From Fretibacterium sp. (GTDB lineage: Bacteria > Synergistota > Synergistia > Synergistales > Aminobacteriaceae), in assembly GCA_016280565.1 (NCBI GenBank), contig JAEEGY010000087.1, positions 1 to 10,521 of the forward strand: a DNA stretch of 10,521 nt. Direction: 5' to 3'. Shown here one piece after another: positions 5,970-10,521 of this stretch. The position numbers and the translations under genes were made by a program. Every line of letters starts with the position of its first letter. Position 1 is the first letter of the stretch. A model generated the notes under the pieces. That model was not told where the DNA came from. It was given only the letters and a program-made list of their open reading frames with translations, and did not search any database.

Positions 5970-6040
5970 AAAAAATCTCCCCCACTTTACTCTCTGGTGT
6001 TTGCGGGCACCAAAGAAGGGGGAGTGAGTCAATATGTCGT
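5970..6040 (-). ncRNA. Small RNA 3, predicted antisense RNA with a target elsewhere
   Basis: Predicted about 71 nt. The terminator stem is CTCCCCC/GGGGGAG (6024-6018 with 5983-5977) with inner UGGUG/CACCA, loop CCCGCAAA, then TTTTTT (5975-5970). The loop is exactly complementary to UUUGCGGG in the 34-codon mRNA leader (5702-5695). The 5' segment contains CGACATATTGACTCACTCCCCC, the shape of an antisense to a purine-rich ribosome site followed by ATGTCG. No such target gene is in the window. Confidence 0.65.
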
Positions 6041-6046
6041 GCCCTT

Positions 6047-6055
6047 ATTATAGCA
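6047..6055 (-). promoter_or_regulatory. Extended -10 promoter of small RNA 3
   Basis: TGCTATAAT on the minus strand, a full consensus match, following seven T's and one A. Predicted start near 6040. Confidence 0.7.
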
Positions 6056-6056
6056 T

Positions 6057-6130
6057 AAAAAAACTCCCCCTTAAATTCCCGGCGTTTGCGGACACCGAGA
6101 AAAGGAGGAGGTACCCAAAATGCTTCACTT
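6057..6130 (-). ncRNA. Small RNA 4, predicted antisense RNA with a target elsewhere
   Basis: Predicted about 74 nt. The outer stem CUCCUCCUU/AAGGGGGAG (6110-6102 with 6072-6064) and inner CGGUG/CGCCG each contain a U-G wobble that would be a C-A mismatch on the other strand. This supports the minus strand as the RNA. The loop is UCCGCAAA, followed by seven T's (6063-6057). The 5' segment carries AAGTGAAGCATTTTGGG and then CCTCCTCC: the antisense of a strong ribosome site, an 8-9-base spacer and ATGCTTCACTT. Part of that anti-ribosome-site sequence is shared with the terminator stem. No matching gene lies in this window. Confidence 0.65.
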
Positions 6131-6136
6131 GAAGAT

Positions 6137-6145
6137 ATTATATCA
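6137..6145 (-). promoter_or_regulatory. Extended -10 promoter of small RNA 4
   Basis: TGATATAAT on the minus strand, a full match to TGnTATAAT, one base after TTTTTG. Predicted start near 6130. It is the first promoter of the array. Confidence 0.65.
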
Positions 6146-6146
6146 C

Positions 6147-6193
6147 AAAAACTCAGGATAAGACGCGGGAGCTCCTGTGTGGAGCCCCCGCGT
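6147..6193 (-). terminator. Terminator-like hairpin upstream of the small RNA array
   Basis: Minus-strand stem ACGCGGG-G-GCUCC / GGAGC-U-CCCGCGU (6193-6181 with 6175-6163), loop ACACA, with one G-U wobble that would be A-C on the other strand. The T-run (6151-6147) is separated from the stem by 11 bases, so termination is less certain than for the other hairpins. It would end transcription arriving from the large gene or from the folded element between them. Confidence 0.5.
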
Positions 6194-6213
6194 TCGATAG
6201 CTTTTACCGTCAG

Positions 6214-6403
6214 GGCGCTAGGTCGGCGCACCGCGTCCCGACAGCCCGGCGCTAGGTCGGGGGCTCACGGTTAGCCAGGCGACCGGGCTCACGCGATCCC
6301 GCAGGGAGCGCGGCGTCCGGTCGATCGGCTATGTCGGAGGGAAGCGTGGGACGCTTCCCGGAGGCCCGATAACACGTTCCGAGATTGCGTCGCCGTGAGC
6401 CCC
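6214..6403. ncRNA. Strongly folded GC-rich element, possible structured RNA of unknown class
   Basis: About 190 bases with nested pairing and no credible gene. A closing 11-bp stem GGGGCTCACGG (6260-6270) with CCGTGAGCCCC (6393-6403) encloses two arms. Arm 1 is TAGCC/GGCTA (6272-6276, 6327-6331), CGACCGG/CCGGTCG (6280-6286, 6317-6323), ACGC/GCGT, and CCC-GCA-GGG at the tip. Arm 2 is TCGG/CCGA and GGGAAGCG/CGCTTCCC (6339-6346, 6352-6359). Before the closing stem lie two copies of GGCGCTAGGTCGG (6214-6226, 6248-6260) and a hairpin GTCGG/CCGAC. A multi-branched fold of this kind occurs in large bacterial RNAs, including the omega/HEARO RNAs of IscB/IsrB elements. I cannot assign it, and no transposon protein is next to it. 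One G-T pair weakly favours the plus strand. Confidence 0.5.
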
Positions 6404-6407
6404 TCTC

Positions 6408-6434
6408 CTACGCGCCTCAATTTACTACGCGCCT
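6408..6434. repeat. 10-base direct repeat at the end of the large gene
   Basis: CTACGCGCCT occurs at 6408-6417 and again at 6425-6434. The second copy contains most of the stop codon of the large minus-strand gene. This may be a small local duplication or the edge of an insertion that brought in the folded element at 6214-6403; only one side shows it. Confidence 0.5.
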
Positions 6435-9400
6435 ACTTCTTCCTTGTCGCTACCAGCCCGCACAGCACCAACAGTCCCGCAAGGCCCAGCCCCGCGTCGC
6501 AGCCGCCGCCGTCCTTGTCGCTGGTGGGGCTGTCGCCGCCGGAGGGCGCGCCGGTCAGGGAGAGGGTCACGTCCATGCTCACGCCCTCGAGGCCCGTGTC
6601 GTAAACGTAGGTCACCGTGGCGGGGACGGAGGCAAACGTGGCCACGCCCGTCTCCGTGTCCCACGTTGTCTCAATGGGCGAGCCGTCCGGCCCGTAGCCC
6701 TGCACCTCCGTCACGAGGCTTGGGGTGTAACCGACGTAGGGCGTCAGATCCAGCGTCTTGCCCAATGGCACGCCGCTGATGCTCTGCCCGCCGCATTTCA
6801 GCTGCGAAAGGCGGTTCAGCCCCCCGAGGTCCAGACGGCCCAGCCTCCGGCCGGCGCAGTCCAGCGACAGCAGCCACTTTGCGCCGCTCAGATAAAGTTC
6901 GCTCAGCACGCCGCAGCCCTCGATGTTCAGGGAGTACAGCTCCGCGCAGCCGTTGGCCGTCAGCTTCTCCAGCGCCGGGCAGTTCGAGGCGTTCAATTCC
7001 TTCAGCGCCGCGCAGTTCGACACGTCCAGCTCCTTGAGGTTCGCGATGCCGCTCACGTCCAAACTCACGAGCCCGGCGTTGCCGCTCAGGACCAGCACGT
7101 CCAGCGACAGGCAGCCGCTCAGGTTCAATTCCGGCACCTGGCTATCCGTCAGCTTGAAGTTCTCGAACACCACGCCGGAGGGCAGTTTCAGAGAGGACAG
7201 CGCCGTCGCCTCCGCGAGAGACAGGGACTTCAGCCCCGCGCAGCCGCTCAAGTTCAGGGCCGTCATCTTCGCCCCGTTCAGCGAAACGTCCGTCAGGGCG
7301 TTGCACCCGCTCAGGACCAGCGTTGCCAGGGAGGGACACCCGTTCGCGCTCAGGCTTTCCAGCGCCGTGCAGTTCGCCGCTTTCAGCGAGGTCAGCTTCT
7401 CGCAGCCGGTGACGTCCAGATTCGCCAGAGATGCGAAACCGCTCACGTCCAGAGCCGTCACCGCCGTGCCGTACAGCGACAGGCTTTCCAGCCCGGAGCA
7501 TTCTCCCATGCCCGTCAGGTCCGTCAGCTTCGAGCAGTCGTTAATCATGACGGCCGACAGCGACGAACACCCGGTCACGTCCAGCGAGGTCAAATCCTTG
7601 CAGGCGTACAGCGACAGGGACGTTAAGGCCGTTTTGCCGCGCAGGTCAAGTTCTGTCACATCTGACTCGTCGACGGACAGCTCCGCCAGGTTGGGCAGCT
7701 TATCAAGGCCGTCCAGCGTGCCAGCCGCGCCCCTGCGAAATTCCAGACGGACGACCTTGTCCAGCCGGCCGGCCAGGGCCGCCAACATCGTGTCCACGTC
7801 GGGGTAAACGTATTCCGCGCCCTCCACATTGGGGACCGCCGTGCCGATCACCGCCGAGATGTTGCCGGTGTCGGGGTCCACTTCCCCGTTGACGTAGTAC
7901 GTCACGCCGTCGCCCAGCCCCACGTGCCCGTCCGTGTCCTCGTCATCGGCGGCAAGGTCGATCAGGGGATCGTCATTGATCGGGAGAGCGAACTTATCCG
8001 AGATGTCAATTGCTCTCCCAGAATCTCGGTAGTAACGAATAATCCTCCCATGCTTGGTGAGGCCAGTGCTGTTGTGGGCAGTGACATATATCGTGTAGTC
8101 GCGATCCCCCCGATTCACTGGTACACTAAATTCGAATCTTATGGTGCTCTCCCCGGCTCCTGACCCCAGATCAGGAATGGATTTGCAAGGGGGCACATCG
8201 GTCTTCCACTTGTATTCGACGTGCGTCCCCATACGCTCCCTGAAGAGCACAGTGAAGGGCTGGTATTTTGATTCGTATATTTTGACCAGCCAGGAGCGAA
8301 AGTTTGGCTTCACGTCCTTGACCTTGAGGGTGAACGCGCGCTCGTCCGCCCCGGCGGCGTTGGAAGCCCTCACGGTGAAGGCGTAGGTCCCCACGGCTGA
8401 AATGTGTTTATATGTTCCCGGGGTTGAACTCTTATCTAGATTCGGCTTGCCGGAAATCTCGCCCGTGTCCTTGTTGAGTGTCAAACCCTCCGGCAGACTG
8501 CCTTTCACGATCTGATACTTGATAGGCTTCATCCCCGTGGTCACGATCTTATCGCTGTAGCTTTTCGTGACCGTCGCGTTACCGAGGAACGTGGTCGTGA
8601 TCTTCGCCGGTTCGGGCGTAACAGCCTTAACGGAGAGCGTTTTTGTCACCACCGAGCTGGTCTTGACGCCACTGTGCAGAGCGGAAGTGGTGACCTGGTT
8701 CGTTATCCCGCTGGATCCGCCGCCGTCGGTGACGGTATAGTTGTAGTCCCCGTCCTCAATGTCAGTCGAATTTGTGGGGTTTGCAGTGACCTTGCCGTTG
8801 CTGTCGATGGTCAGCCACGAGGGCCAGTTGCCACTCTGCGCGAAGGACAGCGCGGCGTTCCTGATGGGCTTCATCGTGCCGTCGCCCAGCGTTGCCACGA
8901 GCGCGGCGTAGTCGCTCAGGTCCGCGGACGACTTTTGCCCGGAGGCGGCCTCCATTATCGCCGAGTTGGCCATGATCCTGAGGGCCGTGCTGTCGTCCGA
9001 GGTGACAGGGGCGGGAGTGTCGCCGGTGCCCTTGTTATCGTCCGGGGTGACGGGGGTGTCGCCGCCGCCCTTGTTATCACTGTCCGGGGTGACGGGGGTG
9101 TCACCGCCACCGCTCTTGTTATCGTCAGGGGAGACGGGGGTGTTGTTGTCGCTGCTCTTTTCCGTGACCGTGACGGAGACATTGGCCGTGGCGGCTTGGC
9201 TTGTCACGCTGCCGTCCGTGGTGGACGCCTGGACCTCAACGGGGACGAGAACCGCGCTGTCGGTGGCCGCCGCTTCGGTCCCGACGGTGAGCGTGCCGTC
9301 CGTGAACGAGAAGCCCGCGGGCAGTGTGCCGGTGGCCTTCCACGCGAGGTTGTAGCCGCTGGTGAGGGTCTCTGTTTTGCCGTTGCTGTACGTGGCCGTG

Positions 9401-10467
9401 ACCGTCGCGCCCAGTGTCAGCGTGCCCGTCTGGCCCTGCGTGACCGTCAGCGGCGTGTTGCCCGTGATGTCGACGGAGACGCCGGTGAGGGTAACCGGGG
9501 CAGCCGCGATCTCCACCGCGCCGATATCGTGGGCGTTATCGATAGCACCGAGCTGGTCCTCAGTGAGGGTAATTGTGCCGGTCTTCTCAGCGGCGAAGAG
9601 CTGGGCGTGGTTTCGGAAGACGGTGTGGGTAACTCCGCCGACAGTTGTTTTCTCATCGGAGGTGGACGTGGGGACGGAGGTGAGCTTCAGCTCGTTGTTT
9701 GTCAGGCAAGTGGACGTATCGACGCCAGCAGTGCTGCCGTAAATGATGGAGTTTCCAATTTTTCGGGAGGTTTTGTCGTCGTCGTTGCCGTCGTCGCAAT
9801 AGATTTCCGCGCCCATGGTAGCCTTGTTGTTCACGAACGTGCAGTAATTGACCGTGACGGACCCGCCGTAGCAGACATACAGGCCGCCGCCATTACTGTT
9901 GTTGCTTTGCGTTTTGTTCTCCGTGAACGTGCAGTTTTCAATCGTATCGACGTCGGCATCGGTGTTCTTTTCGATGTGTATCCCACCTCCGTTGCCGCCG
10001 GTATTGTTGTAGAAAGTGCAGCGTTTCACGGTCAGCGAGCCGATTGTCTCAGAGTAGATGCCGCCGCCCATGTCCGCGGTGTTGCCCTCAAAGCGGCAGT
10101 TTGTGACGGTCAGGGTACCGCTCGTTTTGTAAATCCCGCCGCCCTTGTCGGCCCTGCCGTTGGCGATGACGAAGCCGTCGATGGTGGGCTCGCCATCGGT
10201 GATTTCAAAGACGCGGCACTGGTTTTGTCCGTTCAGCCTCGCGCCGTTGCCTTTGAGGGTGACGGTCTTGCCAATCTTGATGGTTGCGTCCAAATCATAC
10301 GAGGCCGGCTCAAAGGTAACTTCGCCCGTTGCGTTGGATATGACCTCGTTTATTTTTTCAGCCTTCATATCCTTCGTGATCGTCTCCGCCCAGCCCGGCA
10401 CGGCCAGCGTCCCAATGGGAACCAGCGCCGCGCACAAGGCCAATAACAATAACGCAAACTTTTTCAT
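6433..10467 (-). CDS. Secreted beta-helix / Ig-like / leucine-rich-repeat protein with Synerg-CTERM anchor
   Basis: 1344-residue surface protein. ATG 10467 is chosen because it starts a clear signal peptide (MKKFALLLLALCAAL, cleavage probably after about residue 28) and has GGAGG at 10482-10478. Domains in order: right-handed beta-helix coils with repeated GGGIY and NCxF motifs (about 70-225); a segment ending DIGAVEI (238-320), as in choice-of-anchor-Q proteins; an Ig-like region (325-435); a Pro/Asp/Gly linker (444-486); a region of unclear fold (487-615); a putative Ig domain with SLPEGLTLNKDTGEISGKP (657-675); an unassigned segment (720-835); Cys-containing leucine-rich repeats of about 20 residues (905-1228); and GGGCDAG plus a hydrophobic helix and TRKK (1320-1344), the Synerg-CTERM signal. 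That signal implies export and surface sorting. The likely role is adhesion or substrate binding; no catalytic motif was recognised. Confidence 0.9.
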   Translation of the reverse strand: MKKFALLLLALCAALVPIGTLAVPGWAETITKDMKAEKINEVISNATGEVTFEPASYDLDATIKIGKTVTLKGNGARLNGQNQCRVFEITDGEPTIDGFVIANGRADKGGGIYKTSGTLTVTNCRFEGNTADMGGGIYSETIGSLTVKRCTFYNNTGGNGGGIHIEKNTDADVDTIENCTFTENKTQSNNSNGGGLYVCYGGSVTVNYCTFVNNKATMGAEIYCDDGNDDDKTSRKIGNSIIYGSTAGVDTSTCLTNNELKLTSVPTSTSDEKTTVGGVTHTVFRNHAQLFAAEKTGTITLTEDQLGAIDNAHDIGAVEIAAAPVTLTGVSVDITGNTPLTVTQGQTGTLTLGATVTATYSNGKTETLTSGYNLAWKATGTLPAGFSFTDGTLTVGTEAAATDSAVLVPVEVQASTTDGSVTSQAATANVSVTVTEKSSDNNTPVSPDDNKSGGGDTPVTPDSDNKGGGDTPVTPDDNKGTGDTPAPVTSDDSTALRIMANSAIMEAASGQKSSADLSDYAALVATLGDGTMKPIRNAALSFAQSGNWPSWLTIDSNGKVTANPTNSTDIEDGDYNYTVTDGGGSSGITNQVTTSALHSGVKTSSVVTKTLSVKAVTPEPAKITTTFLGNATVTKSYSDKIVTTGMKPIKYQIVKGSLPEGLTLNKDTGEISGKPNLDKSSTPGTYKHISAVGTYAFTVRASNAAGADERAFTLKVKDVKPNFRSWLVKIYESKYQPFTVLFRERMGTHVEYKWKTDVPPCKSIPDLGSGAGESTIRFEFSVPVNRGDRDYTIYVTAHNSTGLTKHGRIIRYYRDSGRAIDISDKFALPINDDPLIDLAADDEDTDGHVGLGDGVTYYVNGEVDPDTGNISAVIGTAVPNVEGAEYVYPDVDTMLAALAGRLDKVVRLEFRRGAAGTLDGLDKLPNLAELSVDESDVTELDLRGKTALTSLSLYACKDLTSLDVTGCSSLSAVMINDCSKLTDLTGMGECSGLESLSLYGTAVTALDVSGFASLANLDVTGCEKLTSLKAANCTALESLSANGCPSLATLVLSGCNALTDVSLNGAKMTALNLSGCAGLKSLSLAEATALSSLKLPSGVVFENFKLTDSQVPELNLSGCLSLDVLVLSGNAGLVSLDVSGIANLKELDVSNCAALKELNASNCPALEKLTANGCAELYSLNIEGCGVLSELYLSGAKWLLSLDCAGRRLGRLDLGGLNRLSQLKCGGQSISGVPLGKTLDLTPYVGYTPSLVTEVQGYGPDGSPIETTWDTETGVATFASVPATVTYVYDTGLEGVSMDVTLSLTGAPSGGDSPTSDKDGGGCDAGLGLAGLLVLCGLVATRKK
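9010..9138 (-). repeat. In-frame repeats coding for a Pro/Asp/Gly linker
   Basis: Three imperfect copies of a 40-50 base unit code for variants of GGGDTPVTPDSDNK (residues 444-486 of the large surface protein). They form a flexible, acidic linker between the Ig-like region and the rest of the protein. All bases stay in frame, so copy number could change without breaking the gene. Confidence 0.75.
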
Positions 10468-10475
10468 TACTCTAA

Positions 10476-10510
10476 CGCCTCCATAGGCCAAAATCAAAAA
10501 CATCTATATA
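10476..10510 (-). promoter_or_regulatory. Ribosome site and possible -10 of the large surface protein gene
   Basis: GGAGGCG (10482-10476) lies ten bases before ATG 10467 and decides the start against a frame extending to 10503. TATATA (10510-10505) in an AT-rich stretch may be the -10; its -35 would be outside the window, so the promoter is only a suggestion. Confidence 0.45.
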
Positions 10511-10521
10511 TTTTCCCCAAT

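Larger units (their letters stand above)
5757..6145 (-). repeat. Tandem array of terminator-promoter units
   Basis: Five extended -10 elements lie in the same orientation at 5757-5765, 5856-5864, 5960-5968, 6047-6055 and 6137-6145, spaced 99, 104, 87 and 90 bases. Four have a perfect TATAAT with an upstream TG. Each is preceded within 0-3 bases by a run of 5-7 T's, and between consecutive promoters lies a hairpin whose base leads into the next T-run. Three of the four hairpin loops share CCCGCRAA or UCCGCAAA. Segments between promoter and hairpin do not resemble each other. The conserved parts are thus promoter, terminator and loop, with a variable 5' segment, as expected for a family of small RNAs with different targets. 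Confidence 0.8.

Noticed and set aside
5757..6145. CRISPR array or other direct-repeat array
   Set aside because: The conserved part is only the T-run/-10 and the hairpin loop. Spacing varies from 87 to 104 bases, the stems differ in sequence, and no cas genes are nearby.
5795..6231. Longer frames on both strands across the repeat array (87 and 124 codons)
   Set aside because: They run through terminators, T-runs and promoters, use low-complexity codons, and lack ribosome sites. They are chance frames in the non-coding array.

Overview
The window looks like part of a GC-rich chromosome of a Synergistota bacterium. The best evidence is the C-terminus of the large surface protein at the right end: a Gly-rich GGGCDAG motif, a hydrophobic helix and a short basic tail, which matches the Synerg-CTERM sorting signal known from that phylum. 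A probable NfnAB transhydrogenase fits an anaerobic fermenter. Genus cannot be told from the sequence.

Layout. (1) 145-2351, + strand: a two-gene L-rhamnose unit, rhaB (rhamnulokinase, with a short C-terminus) and rhaD (rhamnulose-1-phosphate aldolase), with an ATGA overlap and an extended -10 promoter upstream. (2) 2412-4881, - strand: nfnA-nfnB, coding for the two subunits of an electron-bifurcating NADH-dependent ferredoxin:NADP+ oxidoreductase, ending in a strong intrinsic terminator that faces rhaD. (3) 5038-5463, + strand: a stand-alone STAS-domain (anti-sigma-factor-antagonist type) protein, divergent from nfnA. (4) 5462-6145, - strand: a compact non-coding-rich locus described below. 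(5) 6147-6434: a terminator-like hairpin, a strongly folded GC-rich element of unknown class, and a short direct repeat. (6) 6433-10467, - strand: a 1344-residue secreted protein with beta-helix, Ig-like and leucine-rich-repeat regions and the Synerg-CTERM anchor.

The most interesting part is 5462-6145. A 34-codon gene has its own extended -10 promoter, a long folded leader, a Shine-Dalgarno sequence buried in a hairpin and an intrinsic terminator. Directly upstream, on the same strand, lie four tandem units of about 90-105 bases. Each has an extended -10 promoter (TGnTATAAT) and ends in a hairpin plus T-run whose last T's abut the next promoter, so each should make a separate RNA of about 70-90 nt. 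The first of these RNAs is complementary to the start-codon region of the 34-codon mRNA over 28 nt with one true mismatch. The hairpin loops of the first and third RNAs (CCCGCGAA, CCCGCAAA) are each exactly complementary over 8 nt to loop sequences of two hairpins in the mRNA leader. The third and fourth RNAs begin with sequences that look antisense to other Shine-Dalgarno/ATG regions not present here. I read this as a type I toxin-antitoxin-like module, or another antisense-controlled small-protein module, carrying an array of RNA regulators. This is inference from sequence alone; toxicity and expression are untested.
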